Source of the DNA: CAVXXB01 sp963765585
Lineage (GTDB): Bacteria; Calditrichota; Calditrichia; JAJRVZ01
DNA: 64,000 nt
Direction: 5' to 3'
Assembly: GCA_963765585.1 (NCBI GenBank)
Contig: CAVXXB010000005.1
Span: forward strand, 186,001 to 250,000
The position numbers and the translations under genes are program-made. Under the pieces are notes generated by a model. It did not search any database and was not told where the DNA came from. It was given only the letters and a program-made list of their open reading frames with translations. Numbering within the stretch: the first letter of the stretch is position 1; each line of letters begins with the position of its first letter. This document shows, in pieces, positions 48,211 to 59,691 of the stretch.

Positions 48211-50541
48211 CTAAAAATCTGCTTTTACGCCAATGGTCGGTAAAATGGGAAACATATTCGTTGTTTCCACGGTCTGAATGACTCTGTCATCCAGTTCTTC
48301 ATTTTCGTATTCAATAAACCACACATTTTCACGATTACCGATATTAAAAATTTGGATATATGGTGACAATACCCAGGAATCATAGTGATGTTCATATGTC
48401 AGACTCAGATCGAGACGTATATAATCAGGCAATCGAAAATTATTGATTGCTGTAGGGAATAGGTAAAGCTGGTTGTAGTCTCTGTCTGGTATCCTTGATG
48501 AATAATATGTCGAGCTGGTGAGAGTGATGGGCTGCCCGGACGAATAAACAAAGTTGGCGCCGAACCTCCAACGTGTTTTATCATTTTTATAGGGTTTATT
48601 CTTTAACGATCGCCACACATTTTTGATATCCATATTGAAAACAAAATTGACCACATGGGTTCGGTCATGTCGCGGTTCGTACGAATTTCCCTGATTTATG
48701 CCCTCAACCACATACTGGGTTTGCGCCAGGGAGTAAGCCAACCAGCCATTGATTGCGCCATATCTTTTTCTCAGTAAAATTTCTAAGCCGAGTGAATTAC
48801 CGTCCCCGCGATTGAAAAGACCTTCAGTCTCGGTAAAGATGGGTCTGCCCCTTGAATCATACCCTGTGGGTGTAAAATCAATAAAATAATTTGTAAGCGA
48901 ATAAAGATTATCATATTCTTTGTAATAGGTTTCGATTTCCAGACTGACATTATCACCTACCTCTCTTTGAAATCCCAAAATATAATGAACAGCCTGTGAC
49001 CGGTCATAATTTTCATCAGATGTGAGCCAGATGTCCGCCACAAATGGACGCGGTACTTTGTGCAGGTATTGATAATAGATTCCAATTGATCCATTTATAT
49101 TTATGGTCTCGGTCAGACGGTGTTTTATTGCCAGTCGGGGTGCCAGGTCATGAAAATTCTTTTCAGCGGAAAAGAAATTATATCTGAGCCCTGGTTCTAT
49201 ATACCAGTCAGGGGTTGGCGTGTAAGGAACTGAAACATAACCGGTAAGGGAAGTCCTTTTTCGTTCAATATCTATTATGCCATTTGGGGAGTTTTGCTGA
49301 TATGAATTGTCGATATTCTTTTGTTCAAACCCGAATTTTGCACTTATTTCCTGAGAAAACAGATATTCAAACTGTCCTTTAAATCCAATATCGGAAATTT
49401 CATTTTCCTCCCGAACATTGACCTGAGTAAAACTGAACTCAGATGAGAAATTGCTTGCAGTGAACCAGATATTTGAGAAAAAGTTTGGATTAAATACATG
49501 GGTCCAGCGAATACTGCCGGTGGTGTTACCCCAGTTATAGTCAAGTTCCGGTGCATCCGGCTCTTCTGAGTCGAAATTATAATTTAGAAAATCTGTTCCG
49601 CTGAAAAAACTGAATGTTAATTTGTTATCGGCGTCTATATCGAAAAATGCTTTGAGATGACCATCATAAAAGTAATAATCCGGTATATCATCAACAAACA
49701 GCTTTCCAGTTTCGCCAATATAGGTTCGACGAAATGATCCGGAAATGGACCCGATATCTCCCAATGGCATTTGCAGTGTTGTTTTTGCCGATAGCAGGCT
49801 GATTTCTGCCGTTCCTTGAAAGAATTTTCGATTACCATCCAGGTTGGTCACATCCAGAACCGATGACAATCTTCCGCCATAATCTGCGGTAAACCCACCC
49901 TTGGATATGGACACATCTTTTATGGCATCGGTATTAAACGTTGAGAAAAGGCCAAAGGCGTGCTCCGGGTTATATACATCGGCACCATCAATTAAAAAGA
50001 GATTTTGATCTGACGTACCACCACGTACATATATCTCAGAGGAATAATCTGAAATGGGCAAGATCCCAGGAAGACTTTGCAATGTTCTGAGCAGATCCGT
50101 TTCGGCAACGGCAGGTACATTTTTAATTTCGAGAGGATTAATTTCTATGGTGGACACTTTTTGCCGGAATAATTTGAGCGAAGTGCGAACCGAGTCGGCT
50201 GTGACTGATACAACATCGGTTTCTAAATATGCCGGCTGCAATACAATATTTAGTTTCAATGGTTGATCTTGATTTAAACTGATTTTTTTCTGAAAATCTA
50301 AAAAGCCAATATAACTGCAAATGACGGTATAGCTGCCGGATGGCAAGCCAGATATGACATAATACCCGGAATGATTACTTACTGCGCCATAACTATCATC
50401 TTCGAGGTATATATTTGCACCAATCAGAGACTCACCACTGGATTCATCAATAACAAATCCACTGATACTGGAAGTCTGGCTAAACACATTCGTGAATCTG
50501 AGTAGTAGAATGATCGATAAAAACAATATTTTTCGGTTCAA
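48211..50541 (-). CDS. TonB-dependent receptor with carboxypeptidase-regulatory-like N-domain
   Basis: About 776 residues: a signal peptide, a CarboxypepD_reg domain (about 25-105; SISGFVIDESSGESLIGANI), a TonB plug (about 125-225; EIYVRGGTSDQNLFLIDGAD, ADYGGRLSSVLDVT) and a beta-barrel ending GVKADF. I place the start at TTG 50541, six bases after GGGAG; the GTG at 50547 lies directly against that site. Paired with DUF4249 downstream. Ligand unknown. Confidence 0.85.
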   Translation of the reverse strand: MNRKILFLSIILLLRFTNVFSQTSSISGFVIDESSGESLIGANIYLEDDSYGAVSNHSGYYVISGLPSGSYTVICSYIGFLDFQKKISLNQDQPLKLNIVLQPAYLETDVVSVTADSVRTSLKLFRQKVSTIEINPLEIKNVPAVAETDLLRTLQSLPGILPISDYSSEIYVRGGTSDQNLFLIDGADVYNPEHAFGLFSTFNTDAIKDVSISKGGFTADYGGRLSSVLDVTNLDGNRKFFQGTAEISLLSAKTTLQMPLGDIGSISGSFRRTYIGETGKLFVDDIPDYYFYDGHLKAFFDIDADNKLTFSFFSGTDFLNYNFDSEEPDAPELDYNWGNTTGSIRWTHVFNPNFFSNIWFTASNFSSEFSFTQVNVREENEISDIGFKGQFEYLFSQEISAKFGFEQKNIDNSYQQNSPNGIIDIERKRTSLTGYVSVPYTPTPDWYIEPGLRYNFFSAEKNFHDLAPRLAIKHRLTETININGSIGIYYQYLHKVPRPFVADIWLTSDENYDRSQAVHYILGFQREVGDNVSLEIETYYKEYDNLYSLTNYFIDFTPTGYDSRGRPIFTETEGLFNRGDGNSLGLEILLRKRYGAINGWLAYSLAQTQYVVEGINQGNSYEPRHDRTHVVNFVFNMDIKNVWRSLKNKPYKNDKTRWRFGANFVYSSGQPITLTSSTYYSSRIPDRDYNQLYLFPTAINNFRLPDYIRLDLSLTYEHHYDSWVLSPYIQIFNIGNRENVWFIEYENEELDDRVIQTVETTNMFPILPTIGVKADF

Positions 50542-50547
50542 AAACAC

Positions 50548-50967
50548 TCCCGGCTGATCTCGTTTTCATAGTTGGATATTGGAAAAACTATCTAATACTC
50601 CAGACTACTAAATTATAGTCAGAACTATAATAACAACATTAGTCATGAACGATACATGAGTGAACAATAAGTATGACAACTCTATTCCATTAAAAGATCA
50701 TAATATAGCAATTCATAATTTACAGAACCACGGCTTTTATCAAAAGGTTATGCGAGTGTGAATTTTAAAAAAACCGCTAAATATTGGAATTTTGATGTGA
50801 TACTCAACTAATATTATAAGTAACAATTGACAAAAAGTTTCTATTCGGGAATTTCTAACACAATTCTAACAAACATTCTTGGAAAGATTCTATATTTTTA
50901 GAAATATGTTTGTAATGTAATGCAGCTTTGTTAATTTATTCGCAATCTATATTTCGAGGATTTATCT
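50548..50967. other. Gene-free divergent promoter region
   Basis: This 420-base A+T-rich gap separates the TonB receptor (minus) and the efflux operon (plus). TTGACA at 50827-50832 is a possible -35 element, but no good -10 follows at 17 bases. The gap holds no repeats or ORFs that I can support. Confidence 0.4.
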
Positions 50968-52389
50968 ATGGTGAAAAATAATATATTACATCAGTCTAAT
51001 TGGCTGTTAATTCTCATCGTATGTGTATTCATGCAAAAAAGTGGGTATGCACAATCTCCCGATCCGTCTGAGACTGTTTATCTGACAATGGAAGAAGCCA
51101 TCTCCATGGCATTGACGCAAAATAATCAGGTTAAGGCCAGTGAATACGGTGTGCTTCAGGCGAAATGGAATTACCGGGCGGCCTGGACCCGGATGTTACC
51201 GTCAGTAAATTTGACATCGCGTTATACCTGGATTGATGACAGCACATTTGCCCTGCGTGATTTTAGCAGATATTTTCAGGATCCTACTTCTCCATTTGGC
51301 TTCAATATTCCACAGACAGTCTTTCAGGAATCTTTTTATACCTCCATTGATGTAAATCTGCAGCTTTTTAATGCAAATTTATTTTATAACCTTTTTGTCT
51401 CAGAAGCCCAGGAAGAGGCAGCCGAATTCCAGGATGAAAGTACCCGCAGAAATATAATATTTCTGGCACTCAGTACTTATCTCAGTGTTTTGAAAAATGA
51501 GGAAATATTAAAATTACAAAGGGAATATCTGGATCTTTCTTTGCTCAATTATGAAAAAGCAGAGCGTATGCAGTCTGCCGGCCGGTACTCAAAATCAGAA
51601 GCGCTGCGCTGGAAAGTAGATTACCAACGGCAAAAGGGAATTGTGGTAGATAGCGAAAATCAGGTGCGCAGTGCCCATGCCCGGCTTTGTCGTGTAGTAA
51701 ATCTGGATATGAGAACGGCTTTAAAAATTGATCCGCAGATTCCTGAGCGTATTCTGGATGAAGGCAAACGTGTGGCCGCATTGTCTGATGAAGAAGTGAT
51801 TAAAATGATTGATATTGATCAGGAAACACTTATTGCGGCAAATGCCGCATTATCGGCTGCCAGGAAGAATGAAGACATAAGCCGTTTGATGTATCAAAGC
51901 TCGCGGGCCAATTTTATGCCAAATCTGTCTCTGAATTATTCCTACGGATGGCGTGAAAATGAAACGGCAAATCTGGATGACTATTCACCGCAGTTATTAA
52001 TGGTTAATTTTAGTATCCCGTTATTTACCAGTTTTAATAACGTCTCAAAACTAAAATCCAGCTATTATGGGTATCAGCAGAGTCAGGAAAATTTCCAGGA
52101 TCAATTACAAAATGTGAGATTTATTTTGACCGAGACGGTTAATAAAATAATCAACCAGAAAACGCAATTGGAAATTTCAAAAGTAAATATTGAATACAAT
52201 GATCGGAATTACCGGATTGTTGAACAGCAAAAAGAACAGGGCCTGGTTTCCAATATTGATTTTATCGATGCCAAACTAAATCTACAGGATGCCAAACTTC
52301 AGGATATCAATACAAATTATGATTTTATCTCAGGAATCATTGAATTGTACTATTTGCTTGGTAAAATTAATGAAACGGTGCTCGAATAG
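50968..52389 (+). CDS. TolC-family outer-membrane efflux protein
   Basis: A 473-residue exported protein with signal peptide (1-28) and the two-fold repeated helical/strand layout of TolC channels: LTMEEAISMALTQNNQVKAS opens the first repeat, and the second has long amphipathic helices with conserved NLSLNYSYGW. The start ATG 50968 has GAGGA upstream. It heads the operon with a periplasmic adaptor (34 bases downstream) and an RND pump, and forms the exit channel through which the pump expels substrates. Confidence 0.9.
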   Translation: MVKNNILHQSNWLLILIVCVFMQKSGYAQSPDPSETVYLTMEEAISMALTQNNQVKASEYGVLQAKWNYRAAWTRMLPSVNLTSRYTWIDDSTFALRDFSRYFQDPTSPFGFNIPQTVFQESFYTSIDVNLQLFNANLFYNLFVSEAQEEAAEFQDESTRRNIIFLALSTYLSVLKNEEILKLQREYLDLSLLNYEKAERMQSAGRYSKSEALRWKVDYQRQKGIVVDSENQVRSAHARLCRVVNLDMRTALKIDPQIPERILDEGKRVAALSDEEVIKMIDIDQETLIAANAALSAARKNEDISRLMYQSSRANFMPNLSLNYSYGWRENETANLDDYSPQLLMVNFSIPLFTSFNNVSKLKSSYYGYQQSQENFQDQLQNVRFILTETVNKIINQKTQLEISKVNIEYNDRNYRIVEQQKEQGLVSNIDFIDAKLNLQDAKLQDINTNYDFISGIIELYYLLGKINETVLE

Positions 52390-52422
52390 CATGAAAAATT
52401 TTTAGTTATGAGGTTTTATAAA

Positions 52423-53529
52423 ATGAAAAATATTATTCAACGCTTTCTATTTCCCGTATTGATGGTTGCCATATATTATTCGTGTGCACCTTCGGAATCA
52501 GAGTCCGACTCGACCGATTCGGCCCCAGCGATTAAAAATTCAATTTCGGTTGAAGCCAGGGTCGTGCGTGCAAAATTCGTGGAGCAAAATCTGTCTCTCA
52601 CTGGTGTATTAAAACCACTTAGAGCCGTCGATCTGGTCGCCGAAGTTTCAGGTAAAATTACACGGGTAAATAAACGGGTTGGCGATACGGTCTCAAAAAC
52701 CGATATCATTGCCCGGATAGATGACAAGGTTCCCCTGAGCAATTATCAACATGCCCAGGCACAGGTATTGTCTGCTGAGGCAAATTTGCAAATTGCCAAA
52801 TTGAATTTAAAAAGTGATGAAGACTTATTTAATAACGGCGATATCTCAGAATTAGAACATCAGAATTCAATGTTGACGGTTAAAACGGCGGAAGCAAATC
52901 ATCAATCGGCTCTAGCCAGTCTCAGTCAATTTGAAAAGGCCTGGCAGGATACGCGAATTATTTCCCCAATTGCCGGTGTCATATCACGTAAACATATAAA
53001 TGCCGGAACGATGGTAATGATCAACATGCCCTTATTTCGCGTAGTAGATCTGAGTACCCTTAAACTGGAAGTGGGTGTTCCCCAGGAAATAATCAGCCGG
53101 GTAAGGAAAGGTAACCAGGCGCAGATCGAAATTTCAGGTCTTGCCGGTCGGAAATTTCCAGGTACAGTTGAAAGAATTTCACCGGAAGCCGATGAGAAGA
53201 CCGGCGCATTTAATGTTGAGATCCTGGTAAAAAATACCAGGGATAATCTCATCAAAGCCGGAATGACAGCAAAGTTGGACGTCACGATACGCACAGACAA
53301 TAACCAGATTGTAGTTCCCGATCATGCGATCGTTTTCAGGAAAAATGAAAAATTTGTGTATAAAATAAAAAATAAAATCGCGTTTCTGGAGCAAATCGAT
53401 ACGGGTGAAACCATAGGTGGCCAGGTAGTGATTGCCGGAGGAGTGAGTGAAGGTGATACCATCGTCGTCGTCGGAATGAAAAATCTGGGCGTCGAAACCC
53501 CTGTGTGGATCGAGGAGTTGTATGAGTAG
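52423..53529 (+). CDS. RND efflux periplasmic adaptor lipoprotein
   Basis: About 368 residues from ATG 52423 (GAGG 10 bases upstream; a second in-frame ATG at 52408 has no site). The leader ends YYSC, so it is lipid-anchored. A biotinyl-lipoyl-like half (VDLVAEVSGKITRVNKRVGD), a coiled-coil hairpin (about 105-175) and a barrel domain follow, the standard membrane fusion protein architecture. It links the TolC-like channel to the RND pump encoded downstream. Confidence 0.9.
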   Translation: MKNIIQRFLFPVLMVAIYYSCAPSESESDSTDSAPAIKNSISVEARVVRAKFVEQNLSLTGVLKPLRAVDLVAEVSGKITRVNKRVGDTVSKTDIIARIDDKVPLSNYQHAQAQVLSAEANLQIAKLNLKSDEDLFNNGDISELEHQNSMLTVKTAEANHQSALASLSQFEKAWQDTRIISPIAGVISRKHINAGTMVMINMPLFRVVDLSTLKLEVGVPQEIISRVRKGNQAQIEISGLAGRKFPGTVERISPEADEKTGAFNVEILVKNTRDNLIKAGMTAKLDVTIRTDNNQIVVPDHAIVFRKNEKFVYKIKNKIAFLEQIDTGETIGGQVVIAGGVSEGDTIVVVGMKNLGVETPVWIEELYE

Positions 53530-53530
53530 G

Positions 53531-53862
53531 GCTCGGCACTAGGCACTGGGTACTCGGTACTCGGTGCTCGTCGCTAGGCACTCGGCACTGGGATAAATAA
53601 TTTGAGATGAGAGATTAGAGATTAGAGATTAGAAATAGGCAATAGGCGATGGGTGATTGTCGCGTCGCAAATCATTTCAATATATAATCCCTAATTAATT
53701 CTGCGTCTTTGCCAGAAATAAACGATATTGGCTTCATGTCTCGGCTTAAAGGTCTATACAAGATGACTTTAAATTTATCAACTTACATCCTGTGTCCTGT
53801 ATCTTGCATCAAGCATCCAGGATCCAGAAACCAGCGCCGAGTGCCCGGTACCGAGAAACAAG
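53531..53862. repeat. 7-bp tandem repeat arrays in a 374-base operon gap
   Basis: Between adaptor and pump genes lie three arrays with a 7-base period: 53531-53593 (GCTCGGC, ACTAGGC, ACTGGGT, ACTCGGT, ACTCGGT), 53604-53659 (GAGATGA, then GAGATTA three times, GAAATAG, GCAATAG) and 53786-53862 (CATCCTG, TGTCCTG, TATCTTG, CATCAAG, CATCCAG, GATCCAG). Nothing else is supported here. Confidence 0.8.
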
Positions 53863-53903
53863 AACTATAATTTTTAGCACGATCAAACTTCAAGGACAAC
53901 ACC

Positions 53904-56900
53904 ATGTCAATCGCTGAATTTTCGGTAAAAAAACCGGTTTTGGTAAACTTGTTAATGATTGGATTGTTTATTGCCGGTGGCATCTCTCTTTTTCAATTAC
54001 CGACAGAGTTAAATCCCGAGATAAATTTCAACTGGGTATTCATCACGGTGATTTACCCGGGAGCCGCACCCCATGACACAGAAAGTCTGATTGTCGATCC
54101 CATTGAAGCAGAAGTCAAGGATATTGATGATATAGAAGAAATTCAGTCCAATGCCGGTGAAGGTTTTGGCTTTATAATGGTAAAGTTCAAGGACATGTCG
54201 GATGCTGAGTTTCGCGAGCATTTTCTTGATCTCAAGGCGGAAATTGATAAAGTAAAACTTCCCGATGAAGCCGAGGATCCGTTGATTGAAGCTTTTGACA
54301 GCGGTGATTTTCTTCCGGTTATCACCATCAACATGTCCTACTCCATCCCTGACAATAATGCACAAAAAATTGCGGATGAGTTGGAAGAGGACCTGACAGA
54401 TCTTACCGGAGTTGCTAAAGTGCAGGTTTCCGGTCTGGCTGAACGTGAGATCTGGATTGAAGTGGACCCGGTAAGAATGAATGCCCTTGGGGTCACATTT
54501 GATGAAATTGTGATGGCGTTAAAAGTCCGGAATTTAAATGTTCCCGGGGGTAATATTACATTTGGCAAAACGGAGTATTTAATACGCTCATTGGGCGAAT
54601 ATCAATCGCTTTCTGAGATCGGACAAACAATTGTCCGGACATCCGGAGGTAACGAATTTATAAAGATTAAAGATGTCGCCGAAGTAAAAGACCGGCGGAA
54701 GGAAATGGTGATTTTATCCCGTCTGAATGGCGAGCGATCCATAACATTTTCAATATCAAAACAAAGTGATGTTAATTCCATTGATGTGATTGACCGTATT
54801 AAAGCCCTGGTAGATGAATATCAACGTGAAAGTCCCGATGGCATTGAGATTAGTTATTCCAATGACAATTCTACCATGATTACCCGTAGCATTAATGTTT
54901 TGCGGAACAATGCCCTAACCGGTATGATACTTATTGTACTTGTCCTGTATTTTTTCCTTGGTAAAGCCAATGCCGGACTGGCATTGCTGGGAATACCTAT
55001 ATCATTCTTCATCACATTTATACTGATGAATATGTTAGGGTACAGTCTAAACGGCACCACATTATTTGCCCTGGTTATGGTGCTGGGTATCATTGTGGAT
55101 GATGCGATTATTGTGATTGAAAATTGTCACAGATATCGCATGATGGGTTTTAATTCTTTTGAATCAGCCATTCAAGGCACCCGGGAAGTAGTGGCACCAA
55201 TTCTATCCTCGATCGGAACGAATATTGCCGCATTTCTGCCATTGATTCTGCTTCCGGGAATCATGGGTAAGTTTATGCGCATTATCCCGATTGTCTTTTC
55301 GCTGGCATTAGTCGCCTCATTGTTTGAGGCATTTTTTCTCTTGCCTTCACATTATGCCGACTGGACGATCAAATCAAAAATATACAAAAAGGGTGAAAAG
55401 CCGTTCTATAAAAACTTACGCAGACACTATAGTCATCTATTAATTAGAATATTACGATTTCGCTATGTGGTATTAGGTGCTATGATTATTATATTTCTCG
55501 GATCGTTTATGATTATTCCACTGGTTGGGGTTGAGCTGTTTGGCGAGGAAGATTTTGATCAGTTTAGAGTGCTGATCCGGCTTCCTGAAGGCAGCAGCCT
55601 GGATGAGACGGATCGTGTTATTAAAAAATTTGAAGCCGTTGCCAGGGAATTACCTCAATCTCAGATCCGGGCGATTATCACAAATGTGGGTTTATTACAA
55701 GGCAATGAGGAATGGCTTACACGAAAAAGTGTTGGCCAGCTGAATATTTGAGCTGGAACCGGTTGAAAAGCGGGATGTGAGCACCGACGAGATAATTACG
55801 CTTATGCGTGAATATACAAAGAATATCAGCGGACCAATTGCCATCGAGTTTGAAAAAATATCAGGTGGCCCTCCTGTGGGGAAGCCCATAGCCGTAAAGG
55901 TGCAGGGTAAATATCTTACGGATATCAAACAGGCATCTCTGGCGTTACAGGATTCATTGCGATCCATGTTGGGAACGTTTGATATTAGCGATGATTTTCC
56001 ACCCGGTAAACAGGAAATCAGAATAAAAGTCGATGAAGATAAAGCAGCCATGTATGGTTTCAATACTCAATATGTTGCATTGAATGTTCGCTACGCGTTT
56101 GACGGGGTCGAAGCGACTGAATTCCGCGAAGGGGATGATGAAATAGATGTGATCGTGAAGTATAACAAGGAGTATCGTTCATCGGTGGATGATGTGTTAA
56201 ATCTGAGATTAACAAATCAGACCGGACAAACCGTGGCATTACGGGATATGGTGACTTTCTCAATCGAAGCCGGTCCCGATGAAATAAGACGTTTTGACCA
56301 GAAACGAACCATCATTGTATCGGGTCAGATAGATGACCAGAAGACAACTCTTGATGCCATTAACGATAGATTAACAGATATCTTTCCCGAAATGGAGAAT
56401 AAATTTCCTGGTATTAAGTTTAAGATTGGCGGACAATATGAAGAATTTGTAAATATCTTTTCCAACATCGGCCCGTTGTTTCTTTTAAGTTTAATTTTAA
56501 TATTTTTGATTTTGGGTACACAATTCAATTCATACTCACAGCCATTGGTTATCTTAACCACGGTGCCATTTGCTCTGATTGGCGCGCTGTTTGGATTATT
56601 GATATCCAACAATCCGTTCAGTGTGATTGCCCTGTACGGGTTTGTAGCTCTGGCGGGAATTGTGGTAAATGATGCCATTGTGATGATGACTTTTATAAAT
56701 AATAGACGCAAGGACAGTCCACTGAGTGTATTTAAAATATGGCGCAGTATTGTCAATAGCGGGCGTTTGCGACTGAGACCGATCATACTGACCTCTTTAA
56801 CCACCATATCCGGTCTGATCCCCATGGCATTTGGTATTGGCGGGTCATCAGCCATGTGGTCGCCTCTGGCCAATGTGATCCTGTTTGGATTGCTGTTTGC

Positions 56901-57003
56901 CACGGTGCTAACATTGCTGGTGATACCCAGTTTCATGGCCATTCTGGATGATATTAAGGGAAGCCGGAAGAAGATACGCCGTAGTTTAATGGCGGAAATG
57001 TAG
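53904..57003 (+). CDS. RND efflux pump permease (frameshifted)
   Basis: Reconstructed at about 1033 residues, the usual RND size. The first frame (53904-55751) has the N-terminal membrane helix, porter subdomains and helices with GIIVDDAIIVIENCHRYR. The second frame (to 57003) has the remaining porter and membrane helices with GIVVNDAIVMMTFINNRRK. The junction near 55747 reads AATATTTGAGC; removing one T from the run restores NIELEPVEKRDV. RND pumps exchange protons for drugs or other compounds expelled through TolC. The substrate is unknown. Charge pattern and helix 4 motif fit the HAE-1/AcrB-like hydrophobe-exporting group rather than the metal group. Confidence 0.85.
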
Positions 57004-57142
57004 GGACATGGCATGTTGAATACTACGTTAACTGGGCTGTGTACTCTGTTAAGCACCTGATTCCCTTAGTCCCTGAGAGATGCAAAAAAGTGATAAATAT
57101 AAAGAATCTTTTATCCGTATTGTAAATGATCAATAATAATAA

Positions 57143-58860
57143 TTACTTCTGTGTTACCATAAAATCCCGCAGTCGGTTTAAAGTAAAGGCAAACTCGTGA
57201 GATCTGAATCCGGCAAAATTTGGTGAAATTTTTTGGTCAATTATATCAATTCCAAATTCATCAATATCATTTGATATGTGCTCAGATATTTCCCTCAACG
57301 TGTTTTTTCCGTTCATATACTTTTTTGCATAATTAATGGCAAAGCCCAGGGCCTCTTGTTTGAGAAAGTTCAATTAACTGCTCCAGATCTGTCAGATCAA
57401 TTTCATGCTGCCCAAAATGTATTCTGTTTGTTTCTTTGGCATAAATCCCGATCTTACCATACTGATTCTCTGGATTTATTGATTCGGCCAGTGGAATTCG
57501 TGCTGTTATGTTTACAGATTCTCCGGTATTTTCTGTTTCGCGGTTTAGTGGAGAATTTTGCACAATTATTTTTACTTGTTCAGTCACATCAATGGCCTGA
57601 TAATTTTTCAGTTGAATCACATGATCTGCTACATCAAAATAATCGCCAATGCCCCCCAATACCAAGACAGTGCTGACACCCTGATTTTCATAGAGTTGAC
57701 GGACATTATCTATGTAGCTTGAAATCGGTTCATCACACTTCCGGACGAGTTGTTGCATCTTTTGATCTCTGATCATAAAGTTTGTTGCACAGGTATCTTC
57801 ATCCATTAATAAGACCTTTGCCCCGCTTTCCAGCGCTTCAATAATTCCGGCAGCCTGGGAGGTACTGCCACTGGCATTTTCTGTTGAAAAATTAACTGTG
57901 TTTTTTAAGAACGGAAGATTATTTATAAATGATGATATGTTTGTATTCGTGATGTATCTTCCACTGTAATGCTCTGATCTTGACTGTATCAGGATCTGAA
58001 ACACAATATTCCCTGCCATCTCCGGGAATATGGTTATATATACCCATAGAGATCGAGTCGAGTAAAGTAGATTTGCCATGATATCCACCGCCAGTTATTA
58101 ATGTAACACCGGCCGGTATGCCCATACCGGTTATCCTTCCTGCGTGCGGCAGTGAAAGTTCAACCTGATATTTTTCAGGTGAGATAAAAGGTACTGCAGA
58201 TGCAGAATCGAGAGGCTGATGGTTGGCCCCACTTTTGCGGGGTAATATGGCCTGGTTTTTTATAAATGCCACTAATCCATGATCATGAAGTTGATGTCTA
58301 AGATCTTCAGTATCCTCAGCTACATCCAGGTGCAAGTCCAGTTCCTTCTGACTAATGTTTTTTGCAAGTAAAGTGTGATTCACAATTAGTGGTAATTCCT
58401 TAAAAAGCATATCCTTTGCAATTTCAGCATTGATTGATCTGCCTGAAGCCGGCAAGCCGATAAAACAACGTAGTTCAATCATGTTTTTACTTAATATCAC
58501 ACTACTGCGCTCTAAAACCGCCTGACCCGGTTGGTTGATTGTGATGACTCCGCTAAAACCAGTGCCTCTGAGGCCCTTACCATGTTTTTGACAAGCGGTA
58601 TAAAATCTCCTGGTGAGATAATCCCTAAATGCGATTTTCCTTATTTTTGAATTTATGTCTGCCGATAAAATATCTTTTTCATTGCGGTTGACATGTATCC
58701 GGTAAATTCCGGTATGGGGAGGGGCATAGGGATCCTTGGGGATTTGTTCAAAAACGAGGCCATAATACTCGAGTTTGTAAGTTCCTTTTAGGTCCTGATA
58801 GGAACCATAGTCTTTACCATTAATCGAATCTAGTTTTTTTAAAATGATATCGCTATCCAT
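57143..58860 (-). CDS. P-loop ATPase of the ABC class (twice frameshifted)
   Basis: About 572 residues, matching the predicted ABC-class ATPase family (COG3044-like). The N-terminal 230 residues are unique to it (KDYGSYQDLKGTY; FTIN-type FSGVITIN). Walker A is GGGYHGKSTLL near 270 and the Walker B region is VLLMDEDTCATNFM. Frames change near 57960 (between SDPDTVKIR and RYITNTNISS) and near 57360 (between LIELSQT and EALGFAINYAKKY). These proteins are cytoplasmic and without membrane helices; the biological role is undefined in the literature I know. Confidence 0.8.
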
Positions 58861-59103
58861 TATAAGTTCTCTAATATGTAAGTAATATTATATTTTCTAT
58901 TTATTTCGTTAACTAATATGAAAAATATTAAACGCGTTTACCTACAGTTTCTGAAGGTAATATTCAGAGAATGATTTTCTTAAATAGCAGGATCTTTGTG
59001 TAATAAATTTAGCGAATCACTTTGAAAGATCAAGAAATAATTATAATAATCAAAGGTGGAATAGAATTATACTTTTATAAAAAAATTATTGCTTTTAGTA
59101 ATT

Positions 59104-59129
59104 TAATGGTATACATTTGTACACCATTA
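59104..59129. promoter_or_regulatory. 26-base near-palindrome upstream of VOC gene
   Basis: The halves TAATGGTATACAT and TTGTACACCATTA match at 11 of 13 paired positions. The site is 38 bases upstream of the VOC start and about 245 upstream of the divergent ATPase, as expected of an operator for a dimeric repressor. The 307-base gap 58861-59167 otherwise shows nothing. Confidence 0.5.
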
Positions 59130-59167
59130 AGTATTTATCTAATTAATATTATTCAGAGGGAGGATGT

Positions 59168-59555
59168 ATGGATGAGAAGTTAATGAAGCATGGTGCTTTT
59201 AGTCTGGTTTGAACTGATGACTAGTGATGTGGGTGCCGCCAAGAAGTTTTATTCGGAGTTGATGAAATGGGACATCAAAGACATGCCTATGGAAAATATG
59301 AACTATTCTGTCGCCAGTGTTGATGGTGAAGATGTTGGCGGTCTTATGTCCATGCCTCCGGACTCAGAAGAAATGCCTCCGGCCTGGGGTCTATATATTA
59401 CAGTAGATGATGTGGATGCGACCGCAGCAAAGGCAAAAGAATTAGGCGGAAAAGTATTGGTTGAACCACAGGATATTCCCCAGGTTGGACGATTTTGCGT
59501 TATTCAGGATCCGCAAGGTGCCTGGTTTTCCGCAATTACTTACGTCCAGTCATAA
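59168..59555 (+). CDS. VOC-family (glyoxalase-like) protein (frameshifted)
   Basis: Reconstructed at about 129 residues. ATG 59168 (GAGGGAGG just upstream) opens MDEKLMKHGAFS, then the frame breaks at 59204 where one extra C interrupts the family motif FSWFELMTSDV. The remainder is a complete VOC domain (KKFYSELMKWDIKD, GGLMSMPPD, GGKVLVEPQDIPQVGRFCVI). These small metal-dependent proteins act on lactoylglutathione-like or antibiotic substrates, or simply bind ligands. Substrate unknown. Confidence 0.8.
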
Positions 59556-59625
59556 CCCCGCCGGCAAATGCAGCGCCGGGATCTGATCCCGTAAATTCTG
59601 CATTTCCTTCCCAAGCCCCGGAAAG

Positions 59626-59662
59626 CCTGAGGTGATTATCTTAATCCCTCAGGTTTTTTTTT
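59626..59662 (+). terminator. Rho-independent terminator
   Basis: CCTGAGG (59626-59632) and CCTCAGG (59647-59653) pair around a 14-base loop, followed by nine T residues. It ends the VOC transcript. Confidence 0.9.
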
Positions 59663-59691
59663 GATGGCATGCTTTTATTTTTAAAGATTAA

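Noticed and set aside
53531..53862. CRISPR array
   Set aside because: The units are contiguous 7-base repeats without unique spacers or cas genes.
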